A stretch of 32,374 nucleotides of DNA, from positions 1-32,374 of the forward strand of contig MHDY01000247.1 in NCBI GenBank assembly GCA_001803705.1. The letters run 5' to 3'. Position numbers and translations under genes: made by a program. Positions 14,130-22,262 of the stretch are shown piece after piece; position 1 is the stretch's first letter, and each line of letters starts with the position of its first letter. The DNA comes from Nitrospirae bacterium GWC2_56_14 (GTDB lineage: Bacteria > Nitrospirota > UBA9217). Below the pieces are notes generated by a model that worked only from the letters and a program-made list of their open reading frames with translations, searched no databases and had not been told where the DNA came from.

Positions 14130-14939
14130 TTATACCATTCGGCCATGGTCGGCCTTGTCGCAAGGGGGATCATGCAACGCTGCTTGCGGCATCGTCGCCC
14201 TGGTGAGCAGATGCCTGTGTTCGACGGCGCCGAGCGCTGCCAGGAGGCTGGCCTTGATGCCGGGCTGTTCCCGCTCCAGGGTGGAGAGAAGCTGTTTGAT
14301 CCGGGAACGCTTCAGGTCCTGGTCGCCGCAGGCGGGGCAGGCGCAGCAGGTAATGGGGAAACCCGCCCCTGAAGCGTAGCGGATGATCTCGTCCTCGGGC
14401 ACGTACACCAGCGGCCGGATCACGATATTGCGGCCGTCGTCCGCGGTGAGCAGCGGCGACATGGCCTTTATCTTGCCATTGTAGAACTGGTTCAGCAGCA
14501 GCGTTTCGATAAAATCCTCGCGGTGATGCCCCAGGGCGATCCTGGTGCAGCCGAGCTCCCGGGCCTGGGTGTAGAGCACCCCTCGCTTGATGCGGGCGCA
14601 GAGCGAACAAGGGGTATCGTCAGGCCCCAGTTTTTCGAGCATCAGTTCATGGACCGGCGCTTTCACGATCCGATAGTCGTATCCCTGCTCCTGAAGCCAG
14701 GCCTCCATGGGTCCGGTCTGGAATCCCGGGAAGCCGGTATGGACCGTGACCGCCACAAGCGAAAAACTGACCGGTGCCCGCTCCTGGAGCCTTGTAAGGA
14801 CACGCAGCAGGGTCCAGCTGTCCTTGCCGCCCGACAGGGCAACGAGGATGCGGTCATGGTTCTGTATCAGCCCGAAATCGCCAATTGCCTTGCCGACAAG
14901 TTTCCGGATACGTCGTTCGCGGTAATCGGTGGTGCTCAT
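14130..14939 (-). CDS. ttcA: tRNA 2-thiocytidine biosynthesis protein TtcA
   Basis: The 269-residue protein is a PP-loop ATPase of the TtcA/TilS group that thiolates tRNA cytidine 32 using ATP and an iron-sulfur cluster. The PP-loop is SGGKDS (residues 36-41). Cys111 and Cys114 (TPCSLCARIKRG) form the conserved CxxC, and a second cysteine group (CCACPACG, residues 198-205) supplies the further ligand. The GHHREDFIETLLLN segment is also typical. The ATG at 14939 (MSTTDYRERR) is used; a TTG 6 bp upstream is in frame but less likely. The gene ends 88 bp before the MshEN gene, but that gene has its own strong promoter. Confidence 0.93.
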   Translation of the reverse strand: MSTTDYRERRIRKLVGKAIGDFGLIQNHDRILVALSGGKDSWTLLRVLTRLQERAPVSFSLVAVTVHTGFPGFQTGPMEAWLQEQGYDYRIVKAPVHELMLEKLGPDDTPCSLCARIKRGVLYTQARELGCTRIALGHHREDFIETLLLNQFYNGKIKAMSPLLTADDGRNIVIRPLVYVPEDEIIRYASGAGFPITCCACPACGDQDLKRSRIKQLLSTLEREQPGIKASLLAALGAVEHRHLLTRATMPQAALHDPPCDKADHGRMV

Positions 14940-15049
14940 GGCCAAATCCTACGGAGTGACGGAAGAGAAGTCAATATATTTATGCCCGGGAATGCATGTG
15001 GCCGCAAGAGAACGCAAAGATCACAAAGAATAACGTGAAACGGGGCAAT

Positions 15050-15079
15050 AAAAAAGGCCCCGGAGTCCTCTCCAGGGCC
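15050..15079 (-). terminator. Terminator of the zinc-ribbon/histone-like gene
   Basis: On the minus strand GGCCCTGGAG and CTCCGGGGCC pair over 10 bp (one G-U) around AGGA, followed by TTTTTT, about 25 bp beyond the stop codon. Confidence 0.88.
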
Positions 15080-15103
15080 TTTCAGGATGATCGCGATATG
15101 ATG

Positions 15104-15475
15104 TTATCTTCTCTTTTTCGCCTTTTTTGTGGCCTTTTTTACAGCTTTCTTCGCTGCCTTTTTCTTCACTGCTTTTTTTGCCGCTTTTTTCTTGCCTGCT
15201 TTTTTCTTGGCCGGTTTTTTTGCGGCCTTTTTAGCCGCTTTTTTCTTGGCCGGCTTCTTTGCAGCCTTTTTTGCCGCCTTTTTGGCCGGTTTCTTCCTGG
15301 CAGCAGGCTTCTTCGGCGCTGCAGCAGCAAGACCAAACTGCTCGGGCGCCTTTACGCCGGCGGCCTCCATGCCGCAGCAGTACACCGGCTCCTCGTACAC
15401 TTCGCCGGTCCTCGTTACATCGATCCTTCTGCCGCAAACCCTGCACTCATACTGCATAATTCTTTCGATACCCAT
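15104..15475 (-). CDS. Zinc-ribbon protein with histone H1-like Lys/Ala tail
   Basis: The 123-residue protein has two parts. Residues 8-40 carry a zinc-ribbon-like pair, CRVCG and, about 24 residues later, CCG (MQYECRVCGRRID, then EPVYCCGMEA). Residues about 53-123 are almost entirely Lys, Ala and Pro in KKPAKKAAKK-type repeats, like the C-terminal tail of histone H1 and bacterial H1-like proteins. This predicts non-specific nucleic-acid binding and chromosome or RNA compaction. The ATG at 15475 (MGIERIMQYE) sits 9 nt from AAGGAGGAG; a second ATG 6 bp upstream is too close to the ribosome-binding site. It has its own promoter and terminator. The repeats make length variation between strains likely. 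Confidence 0.85.
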   Translation of the reverse strand: MGIERIMQYECRVCGRRIDVTRTGEVYEEPVYCCGMEAAGVKAPEQFGLAAAAPKKPAARKKPAKKAAKKAAKKPAKKKAAKKAAKKPAKKKAGKKKAAKKAVKKKAAKKAVKKATKKAKKRR

Positions 15476-15611
15476 ATGCATTCTCCTCCTTGGTAAGCTG
15501 ATGGTCCCGAGCATTCGCGCGGGGTGTGGTCACTGGTCAATGACGATAGCTTCGTGAGAATACTCAGAGAACCGCGCGTTCATGCAGTCTGCGCTTGTTA
15601 TTCTTGTTATT

Positions 15612-15640
15612 ACTGTAGAATCATATTCATAAAATGTCAA
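15612..15640 (-). promoter_or_regulatory. Promoter of the zinc-ribbon/histone-like gene
   Basis: On the minus strand TTGACA (15635-15640) and TACAGT (15612-15617) are spaced 17 bp. This leaves a leader of about 130 nt before the ATG at 15475. Confidence 0.6.
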
Positions 15641-15673
15641 GAATTATGTCGTTTTTGAGCGGTCTTGAAGCGC

Positions 15674-15865
15674 TTACGACCACACCCTCGGCTGTTTTTT
15701 ATTCGCCCTGACCATGGCGTTCTTCATTCTGTCCGACTGATGCACTTCCCATATCTGCTCCATCCCTTCGATGGCGGAGGAGAGCGCCTCATCAGTAACC
15801 GCGCCGTCCCATTCCTTGGTTTCGGCCAACCGGTACAATTCCAGGATCACGTCATCGAGTTTCAT
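15674..15865 (-). CDS. Small conserved-looking protein of unknown function
   Basis: The 63-residue acidic-then-basic protein (MKLDDVILELYRLAETKEWD, ending RANKKQPRVWS) is predicted to be mostly helical. It has an ideal ribosome-binding site (AAGGAGATAGAGG) before the ATG, which is the main reason to accept it. No signal peptide, membrane segment or Cys pair is present. I do not recognise the family. A terminator for an upstream gene lies 57 bp upstream of its start, so it must have its own promoter, not identified. Confidence 0.72.
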   Translation of the reverse strand: MKLDDVILELYRLAETKEWDGAVTDEALSSAIEGMEQIWEVHQSDRMKNAMVRANKKQPRVWS

Positions 15866-15921
15866 CCTCTATCTCCTTTACATACAACAAGTTAAAGCAT
15901 ATTTCCCGGCAGGGCCCTGTG

Positions 15922-15949
15922 AAAAAAAACCGGGAGAAAACCCTCCCGG
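15922..15949 (-). terminator. Terminator downstream of nrdJ
   Basis: On the minus strand CCGGGAG-GGTTTT-CTCCCGG is a perfect 7-bp stem followed by eight T. It lies about 225 bp beyond the nrdJ stop, with a repeat between. Confidence 0.85.
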
Positions 15950-16046
15950 ATAGTGTTATGCAGAGGAACTTTTCAAACCAGATACCGAGGGAGATCGTTC
16001 AAGAATGCCTCCGGACCATTATGGGTGAACTCGTACGCAGTCAAGA

Positions 16047-16119
16047 TTTGCCACATAATTCACATAAGGCACATAAACAAAGGATTCTTTCTCTGTTTTT
16101 TGTGACTTATGTGGCTAAA
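16047..16119. repeat. Inverted-arm repeat with CACATAA words
   Basis: The left arm reads TTTGCCACATAATTCACATA and continues with GGCACATAAAC. The right arm GTGACTTATGTGGCTAAA is its approximate reverse complement. The architecture (iterated word at one end, its complement at the other, short A/T-rich centre) matches the elements at 2641, 25196 and 25811, but with a different word. Confidence 0.7.
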
Positions 16120-16173
16120 AAATACTTTTTACGAATCAATGATCGATCATTGGAATGCACCTGCACTGCGATG

Positions 16174-18534
16174 CTACCCGCACTTGGAGAAACCGCAGCC
16201 GCGGCAGAAGGCGCAGCCCTCGCCGAACTCCAGAAGCCCGCCGCAGTCCGGGCACTCCGGGCAGATACCGAGATGGTTCTTGCCGTCCCCTGTTCCTGCG
16301 CCGCAGTCTGTAGACGCATAGCCCACGTTCTGCTGGGACACGGCCTTGGGCTTCGGCATGTGCTTATGGCTTGCGTCCTTGGTGTAGCGCTCCAGGGCCC
16401 GTCCGATGGCATCGGGACAGGACAGGATGGAGCCGCCCTCGACCCAGGCCGGCGACGGGCAGCGAATGCCCTTCACCTGCTTGATGATCGAATCAATGGA
16501 AACGCCGGACCGGAGGGCCAGCGATACCAGACGCGAGACCGCCTCGGACTGGCTGGCGGCGCACCCGCCGGACTTGCCCATGGTCGAGAAGACCTCGCAA
16601 ATGCCCTCGTCGTCCTCGTTGATCGTGATGTAGAGGTTGCCGCAGCCCGTGGGAAGCTTCTGCGTGACGCCCGTGGTAAGGGCCGGCCGATGGCGCGGCT
16701 TCTTTTCCTCGGCCAGTTCGGGAGAGGCGGAAGCGACCGTGACCGGATGGACCGCTGCAGCGGCTGCCGCCTTGCGTGCCTTGTCCGTGGCGCCGGTGGA
16801 GAGCACCTGCTCGTCGCGCGAACCGTCGCGGTAGATGGTCACGCCCTTGCAGCCCAGCTTGTAGGCCATCATGTACACGTTCTTCACATCGTCCTGGGTC
16901 GCGCTGTGCGGGAAGTTCACGGTTTTGGACACAGCATTGTCCGTGTATTTCTGGAACCCGCCCTGCATGCGGATATGCCACTCAGGCGTGATATCGTGGG
17001 ACGTGACGAACACGCGCTGAACGTCCTCGGGCACGGTCTTGATGCCGGTGCAGCCGCCGTGCTCGGCGATCTCCTTCATCAGGGCGTCGGAATGGAAGCC
17101 CCGCGCCTTGGCTACCCGCTCGAAGATGGGGTTCACTTCGATCAGCTCGGCGCCGTCCATGACCCTGCGGATATAGGAAAGCGCGAAGATCGGCTCGATG
17201 CCGCTGGAGCAGCCTGCAATGATGGACAGTGTGCCGGTGGGCGCGATGGTCGTGACCGTGGCGTTCCGTACCGGCGCGAGCCCTGGTTTATCGTAGATGC
17301 TCCCCTTGAAGTTCGGGAAGGGGCCGCGGTCCCGTGCAAGCTCTTCGCTCATTTTCCGGCCTTCGTCGGTAACGAACTGCATGACCTGCTCTCCGAGCTT
17401 CACCGCCTCTTCGGAATTGTAGGGAATACCCATCTCGAGCAGCATATCGGCGAAGCCCATGACGCCCAGGCCGATCTTGCGGTTGGAGCGGGTCATCTTG
17501 TCGATCTTATCGATGGGATAGCGGTTCACGTCGATGACGTTGTCGAGGAAATGGACGCCCTGCTGCACCGTGTGGCGCAGTTTGTCGAAATCCACGGCCT
17601 TGCCGTGGGGCGCCAGCATCTTCGCCAGGTTGACCGAGGCCAGGTTGCAGGACTCGTAGGGAAGCAGCGGCTGCTCGCCGCAGGGGTTGGTGGACTCCAT
17701 CTTGCCGATATGCGGCGTGGGGTTGTACTGGTTGATGCGGTCCATGAAGATGATGCCCGGATCGCCGTTCTTCCAGGCCATGTTCACCACGGTCTCGAAG
17801 ACGCGGCGGGCGCTTAAGGTGCGCACCACGTCGCGGTTCCGGGGAGACACGAGATCGTAGTCCGTGTCCTTCTCCACGGCATCCATGAAGGTGTCGGTCA
17901 TGGCAACGGAGATATTGAAGTTATTGAGCCTGTCGTTCTGCTGCTTGCAGGTCACGAAATCGAGCACGTCCGGGTGGTCCACCGACAGGATGCCCATATT
18001 GGCGCCGCGGCGCGTGCCGCCCTGCTTCACCGTTTCCGTGGCTGCGTCGAACACGGTCATGAACGAGATGGGGCCCGAGGAGACGCCCTTGGTGGACTTG
18101 ACCACGTCGTTCTTGGGGCGGATGCGCGAGAAGGAGAAACCCGTGCCGCCGCCGGACTTGTGGATCAAGGCCGCCTGTTTCACGGAGTCGAAGATCTCCT
18201 CCATGGAGTCGCCCACGGGCAGCACAAAACAGGCAGAGAGCTGGCCCAGTTCGCGGCCCGCGTTCATGAGCGTCGGGCTGTTCGGCAGGAACTCCAGCGA
18301 GGTCATGAGCCGGTAGAACTCGGCTGCGGTCTGCTCGACCTCGGCATCGGACTTGCCGTAAGCCCGGTCGGCATCGGCAATGGTCCTGGCCACGCGCGTG
18401 AACATGTCCACGGCTGTTTCGACCACGGTCCCGTCCTCGTTCCGCTTAAGATACCGTTTTTCAAGAACCTTAAGACAGTTCTCGGACAGATTCAGACCCG
18501 TGCCGGATGCTGAAGCAGATGCAGCGCTTTTCAT
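16174..18534 (-). CDS. nrdJ: Vitamin B12-dependent (class II) ribonucleotide reductase
   Basis: The 786-residue enzyme reduces ribonucleotides to deoxyribonucleotides using adenosylcobalamin, with or without oxygen. Recognisable parts include SACFVLPVGDSMEEIFDSVK and HKSGGGTGFSFSRIR in the N-terminal half. Others are the active-site loop NPCGEQPLLPYESCNLASVN, the PTGTLSIIAGCSSGIEPIFA loop, and a C-terminal cysteine-rich zinc-binding tail (CPECPDCGG, CAFCRGCGFSKCG) that probably carries the re-reduction cysteines. There is no N-terminal ATP-cone. The ATG at 18534 has GGGAGGAAAATTT upstream. The promoter, 255-285 bp upstream, carries two NrdR-box-like sites, so expression is probably under NrdR control. 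Confidence 0.97.
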   Translation of the reverse strand: MKSAASASASGTGLNLSENCLKVLEKRYLKRNEDGTVVETAVDMFTRVARTIADADRAYGKSDAEVEQTAAEFYRLMTSLEFLPNSPTLMNAGRELGQLSACFVLPVGDSMEEIFDSVKQAALIHKSGGGTGFSFSRIRPKNDVVKSTKGVSSGPISFMTVFDAATETVKQGGTRRGANMGILSVDHPDVLDFVTCKQQNDRLNNFNISVAMTDTFMDAVEKDTDYDLVSPRNRDVVRTLSARRVFETVVNMAWKNGDPGIIFMDRINQYNPTPHIGKMESTNPCGEQPLLPYESCNLASVNLAKMLAPHGKAVDFDKLRHTVQQGVHFLDNVIDVNRYPIDKIDKMTRSNRKIGLGVMGFADMLLEMGIPYNSEEAVKLGEQVMQFVTDEGRKMSEELARDRGPFPNFKGSIYDKPGLAPVRNATVTTIAPTGTLSIIAGCSSGIEPIFALSYIRRVMDGAELIEVNPIFERVAKARGFHSDALMKEIAEHGGCTGIKTVPEDVQRVFVTSHDITPEWHIRMQGGFQKYTDNAVSKTVNFPHSATQDDVKNVYMMAYKLGCKGVTIYRDGSRDEQVLSTGATDKARKAAAAAAVHPVTVASASPELAEEKKPRHRPALTTGVTQKLPTGCGNLYITINEDDEGICEVFSTMGKSGGCAASQSEAVSRLVSLALRSGVSIDSIIKQVKGIRCPSPAWVEGGSILSCPDAIGRALERYTKDASHKHMPKPKAVSQQNVGYASTDCGAGTGDGKNHLGICPECPDCGGLLEFGEGCAFCRGCGFSKCG

Positions 18535-18788
18535 AAATTTTCCTCCCTGGAATAAAAATTATAAATACAAATCAATGCGGGGCGATCGTATGATCGCCCC
18601 GGCATTATGCATTATATTGCAACTTACCCGACTGACCTGCCAAAGTAAAACAGTTTTTTAGCGAGATGTTCATATGGCCCTGCCCTGATGTGTTTTCCTA
18701 GGGTGCTGCCTATTACGATATTTGATTTTAAGCTGGAAGAAGAAAAATCAATAGAAATTACTCTACTAGCTTACGCGAACTCTTAAGG

Positions 18789-18817
18789 AGTATAACTACA
18801 ACATATTGTATTGTCAA
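18789..18817 (-). promoter_or_regulatory. Promoter of nrdJ
   Basis: On the minus strand TTGACA (18812-18817) and TATACT (18789-18794) are spaced exactly 17 bp. The predicted leader is about 245 nt. Confidence 0.75.
18796..18811 (-). promoter_or_regulatory. NrdR box 1
   Basis: CTACAACATATTGTAT matches the NrdR consensus (acaCwAtATaTwGtgt, from memory) at 12 of 16 positions, including the core. It fills the spacer between -35 and -10, so binding would block RNA polymerase. Confidence 0.65.
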
Positions 18818-18827
18818 GGCGATTTTT

Positions 18828-18843
18828 ATACCATATATAGTTG
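18828..18843 (-). promoter_or_regulatory. NrdR box 2
   Basis: ATACCATATATAGTTG matches the same consensus at 12 of 16 positions. It lies 32 bp from box 1 start to start, about three helical turns, the usual tandem arrangement. Confidence 0.65.
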
Positions 18844-19044
18844 AATTTTACCAATTGATATTCGCTAAAGGGGCATAAAATCAGGACAAAAAGCACATAC
18901 AAAAAAATCACATTTTAAAACACCGCTTTAAATGCGGATATTATGAACTATAAGGAGTGAATAGGTCCGGATATTCGTGTTCAAGCTGGACGAGGCGACG
19001 GTCATTGTCGTTCGGGAGTGAAAATCTCAGGTACTAAAAACTTT

Positions 19045-19266
19045 GGCCGCAGATACCAAAAGTAGGCGCTTCTAAGCGACGCAGATCATCGCAGATAAAA
19101 CAAGGCATAAAAACTTTTGACACTGATCAGGACTGATTTTTTATGATCAAGCGGGAACAACTAAAAACCCCCTCACCTTTACCCTCTCCCCCGGGGGAGA
19201 GGGTAGGGTGAGGGGGGCATCTGTGTGCATCAGATTTCATCTGCGGCCATCTGCGAAATCTGCGGA
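19045..19266. repeat. Composite repeat: CATCTGCG words around a CCCTCACC hairpin
   Basis: GGCCGCAGAT (19045-19054) and ATCTGCGGCC (19239-19248) are perfect inverted arms. Each side iterates the CGCAGAT/ATCTGCG word (for example CATCTGCGGCCATCTGCG). Between them lies a large hairpin at 19168-19217, CCCCCTCACC...ACCCTCTCCCCC against GGGGGAGAGGGT...GGGTGAGGGGG. A further word pair, CTGATCAGGACTGAT, lies near 19123. The element ends 20 bp before the UPF0182 stop codon. Confidence 0.8.
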
Positions 19267-19285
19267 CAATCGCTTTTCCGGTTTA

Positions 19286-21982
19286 TCACTTCGCCATTCC
19301 CCGAAGCGTCTCTTCCAGCTCTTTCAGATATTTTCCGTACGCGGCAAAGTCTTCCTTCCGGAGCGCTTCGCGCGCCTTGCGCAGCTGCTCCAGCGCCCGG
19401 GAGCCCAGCTCCTTGGGAGTGATAATGACCGTCTTTGAGCCGTCCTCCGTCATCCGCATGCTCGGCAGCGTGCCGCTGAACAGGCGCTGGATCGAGGCAT
19501 CCAGCGTTTCCTCCATGACCACATCGTTCCCGTAGGCGACAATGACCCTGCGGAGCTCCGGCAGGCCCCCTTTGTCCGTGGCCACCAGGTAGAGCGGCTG
19601 CACATAGATGAGCGAGTCCTCCATCGGGATGATCAGAAGGCTGCCGCGGATCACATCGGAACCGCTCTGTCCCCAGAGCGTGAGCTGCTGCGAGATGTAG
19701 GAGTCCTGGTCGATGCGCGCGTCGATCTGGCGCGGCCCGAAGACCAGCCGGTCCCTGGGGAAGGTAAAGACCGTGACCTTGCCGTAGTTCTCGCCGTCGC
19801 ACCGCGCAGCCATCCAGGCAGCCAGGTTGTCCCGCTTTGACGGCGTAAAGGGCAGAAGCAGGATGAACTCCTCCGCCTTGTCGCCCGGAAGTTTGGTGAT
19901 GAGGTAATAGGGCTCCATGGTCTTTTCGCGGTACGACGGGATCTCCCAGAGGTCTTCTTTATTGTAGAACACCGCCGGGTCGGTCATGTGGAAGGTCGTG
20001 AACATCCTCGCCTGGATCTGGAGCAGGCCCCGCGGATAGCGGATGTGCTTCCGGAGGTCGGCGGACATTTCCGTCAGCGGCTTGAAGACGTTGGGAAAGA
20101 CCGCTGCATAGGCCCGGGCCAGCACGTCCTTTTGATCGACCACATAGAACATGACGCTGCCGTCATAGGCATCGACGACCACCTTGATCGAATTGCGTAC
20201 ATAATTGGCGCCGCCGGCAAGCGGTTTTGAATAGGGAAGGCTGCTGCTCTGCGTATAGGCGTCGATCATCCAGGACAGTCTGCCGTCGTCGCCCACGACC
20301 ATATAGGGATCGGGATCGTAGGACAGGAACGGCGCGATCCTGGCCACGCGGTCCAGGATGGTGCGGTTATAGATGATGCGGCTGTCGTCGGTCACATCGC
20401 TGGACAGGAAGATCTTGAGGTTCCCGAAGTAGGAAGCATAGAGAAGCCGTTTCAGGAACGACGAGAGCCGCACTCCCCCGCTTCCCGAGTATACGGTATA
20501 GACATTCTCCTTGGTGGTGGGATAGCTGAACTCCCTGGTCTTGGTGTTCACGATCACGTAGTCATTGGGGCTTTCGCCGTAGTAGATCTCGGGACGGGTG
20601 ACCTTCGGCCCTGCGCTCGAAACCGGCGGGATGTCCTTGATATAGAACTCCGGCAACCCTTCCTTGGTAATGCCGGAGACCGGCCCCATGGCAAGGCCGA
20701 AACCGTGGGTGAACACGAGCCGTTCGTTGATCCACGATTTGTTCGGCAGGTCCGCGTAGGACAGCTCCCGCGGGGACAGCATTGTCTGCAGATATTTGCC
20801 GTTCACGGTATAGCGGTCGTTGTCCACGTCGCTGAAGTGATAGTAGGTCCTGATCTGCTGCAGCTGACTGTAGGTCTTGAGCAGCGGGTCCTCGTCCCAG
20901 AGCCTGATGTTCTGGATCGTGGAGAGGTTCTTCCTGATGTCCGTGAAGGTCAGCTGCTTGTTCGCGGCAAAGGGCTGCAGTTCCATATGCTCCAGGCCAT
21001 AGCCGTACCGCGTGAATTTGATGTGGTCCGCGATGTAGGGCTGCTCCAGCACGCTCTCGTTCGGCGAGACCTGGAAGCTCTGGACCGTCTGGGGATAGAC
21101 CTTGAGCCCCAGAAAATAAACGGCGGCGAGCACGGCCAGGGCAATGAGCGGCACCACAAAGGACCGTCGCGGTGCAACGAACGGCAGTACGATCGCAATG
21201 GCAAGAGAAAGCACGGCCATGACGGACAGCATCATGAGCCGGACGTGCACATCGGTATAAGACGCGCCGTAAAGCACGCCGTGTTCCGTGGTCAAGAGGC
21301 CAAAGCGGTCGAGCGCGAAGCTGAACGACAGGCTGAGCAGGAACAGCGACACCAGTATGCCCAGGTGGAGTTTCACTGCCGGGTCCACGGAAAGGAATTT
21401 GCCGAGCCACACGATGCCGCCCCGGGAAAGATAGAGGACAGCGGTCAGCAGGGCGGAAAGCACGAGCATGCTGCGCACCATGGTGTTCAGCATGTCCACA
21501 AAGGGATAGGTGAAGAGATAGAATGAAATGTCCTTATTGAAGATCGGGTCCATAAGACCGGCCGGCACGCTGTTCAGAAAAAGCAGCGCCTGCTCCCAGT
21601 ACTGCGTACCCACGGTGAACGAGAGCAGGAAGATAACGCCGGACACGCCAAAAACGAGCCACCCCATGATCCGGTCCAGGTCGAGGTGCTGCAACTGCGG
21701 CGCACTCTGCCAGAGCGGGTTCACGCCGCGGAGCGGAAAGGAGCGTCGCCGGGCCATGGTCAAGTTGATGAGGAAAACAAGGAACGCTACCCCGCCGAAC
21801 AGAAACCCGGTCAGCATCTTCGCCTGAAAGGTCCTGCTGAAGACCGCGCCATAGCCGACCTCGTGGAAGAACAGCCAATCAGCCATAAAAGCGATGATCT
21901 GGCGCGAGCCGGTCAGGAGAATGAATCCCACAATAGCGGCAATGATAAGCCCCCGGTTCCCCCGTGTTTTCTTGCTTTGCAT
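19286..21982 (-). CDS. UPF0182 family integral membrane protein
   Basis: The 898-residue protein belongs to UPF0182 (COG1615), widespread large membrane proteins of unknown function. The first ~290 residues contain about seven hydrophobic segments, beginning GLIIAAIVGFILLTGSRQII. The remaining ~600 residues are a predicted extracytoplasmic domain with family-typical segments. These include SPNESVLEQPYIADHIKFTR, TRPEIYYGESPNDYVIVNT, DAYDGSVMFYVVD and YVQPLYLVATDKGGLPELRRV. The C-terminal ~45 residues are a charged helix (LEQLRKAREALRKEDFAAYG) common in the family. The ATG at 21982 has AAGGAGAGACT upstream. It appears monocistronic, with a promoter at 22021-22049. Confidence 0.93.
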   Translation of the reverse strand: MQSKKTRGNRGLIIAAIVGFILLTGSRQIIAFMADWLFFHEVGYGAVFSRTFQAKMLTGFLFGGVAFLVFLINLTMARRRSFPLRGVNPLWQSAPQLQHLDLDRIMGWLVFGVSGVIFLLSFTVGTQYWEQALLFLNSVPAGLMDPIFNKDISFYLFTYPFVDMLNTMVRSMLVLSALLTAVLYLSRGGIVWLGKFLSVDPAVKLHLGILVSLFLLSLSFSFALDRFGLLTTEHGVLYGASYTDVHVRLMMLSVMAVLSLAIAIVLPFVAPRRSFVVPLIALAVLAAVYFLGLKVYPQTVQSFQVSPNESVLEQPYIADHIKFTRYGYGLEHMELQPFAANKQLTFTDIRKNLSTIQNIRLWDEDPLLKTYSQLQQIRTYYHFSDVDNDRYTVNGKYLQTMLSPRELSYADLPNKSWINERLVFTHGFGLAMGPVSGITKEGLPEFYIKDIPPVSSAGPKVTRPEIYYGESPNDYVIVNTKTREFSYPTTKENVYTVYSGSGGVRLSSFLKRLLYASYFGNLKIFLSSDVTDDSRIIYNRTILDRVARIAPFLSYDPDPYMVVGDDGRLSWMIDAYTQSSSLPYSKPLAGGANYVRNSIKVVVDAYDGSVMFYVVDQKDVLARAYAAVFPNVFKPLTEMSADLRKHIRYPRGLLQIQARMFTTFHMTDPAVFYNKEDLWEIPSYREKTMEPYYLITKLPGDKAEEFILLLPFTPSKRDNLAAWMAARCDGENYGKVTVFTFPRDRLVFGPRQIDARIDQDSYISQQLTLWGQSGSDVIRGSLLIIPMEDSLIYVQPLYLVATDKGGLPELRRVIVAYGNDVVMEETLDASIQRLFSGTLPSMRMTEDGSKTVIITPKELGSRALEQLRKAREALRKEDFAAYGKYLKELEETLRGMAK

Positions 21983-22020
21983 AGTCTCTCCTTCATGAGA
22001 TAGTTAAGATATATAAGGTT

Positions 22021-22049
22021 ACTGTAGCGGAATTTCACGCAGGTGGCAA
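22021..22049 (-). promoter_or_regulatory. Promoter of the UPF0182 gene
   Basis: On the minus strand TTGCCA (22044-22049) and TACAGT (22021-22026) are spaced 17 bp, about 40 bp upstream of the ATG. Confidence 0.5.
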
Positions 22050-22077
22050 GGAAAAGCAGGAGAGATAAGCATAAAAG

Positions 22078-22220
22078 AATCTTTGACACGGAAAAGTCGG
22101 ATGAACTGCGGATAAGGGCGGATAAAGCACCATTTACATCCTCTCCCCTTGAGGGAGAGGACTGAGGTGAGGGGGGCATTCACCGCCCTCCCGCATCTCC
22201 GCGTCTCAGCGTCTCCGCGG
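22078..22220. repeat. Composite word repeat between the DUF4105 and UPF0182 genes
   Basis: Three word types follow one another. First come CTGCGGATAAGGGCGGATAA words. Next is the perfect hairpin CCTCTCCC-CTTGA-GGGAGAGG (22140-22160) with GAGGTGAGGGGGG beyond it. Last come TCTCCGCGTCTCAGCGTCTC words. The middle and first parts use the same words as the element at 19045-19266. Confidence 0.75.
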
Positions 22221-22262
22221 TAGAACAGGATTTTTTAAGATCACAAGAATAGCGATGAAACC

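Larger units (their letters stand above)
15866..16173. other. Spacer between nrdJ and the 63-residue gene
   Basis: These 308 bp contain the nrdJ-side terminator (15922-15949) and the inverted-arm repeat at 16047-16119. The stretch between them (about 15960-16040) is plain sequence in which I see no supported gene. Confidence 0.55.
18535..19285. other. 751-bp gene-free region upstream of nrdJ
   Basis: From right to left it contains a composite repeat (19045-19266), AT-rich sequence, a promoter with two NrdR-like boxes (18789-18843) and a ~250-nt nrdJ leader. The leader has a perfect GGGGCGATC-GTAT-GATCGCCCC hairpin (18578-18602). No B12-riboswitch core is recognised in the leader. A short frame at 18965-19021 could encode a protein-like tail (FVFKLDEATVIVVRE, then TGA), but it has no start and is at most a gene remnant. 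Confidence 0.6.

Noticed and set aside
15961..16120. Plus-strand frame starting MQRNFSNQIPREIVQECL
   Set aside because: It has no ribosome-binding site and soon runs into the inverted-arm repeat and then antisense to nrdJ.
18535..18780. Cobalamin riboswitch in the nrdJ leader
   Set aside because: I looked for the conserved core on the minus strand and did not find it; only an unrelated perfect hairpin is present.
18965..19021. Protein-like C-terminal tail FVFKLDEATVIVVRE
   Set aside because: A stop lies directly upstream in frame and no start exists; at most a degraded gene end, too short to assign.
19168..19217. CCCTCACC hairpin as a rho-independent terminator for UPF0182
   Set aside because: There is no T-run on either side, and the same words form a dispersed repeat type, so it is listed as a repeat.
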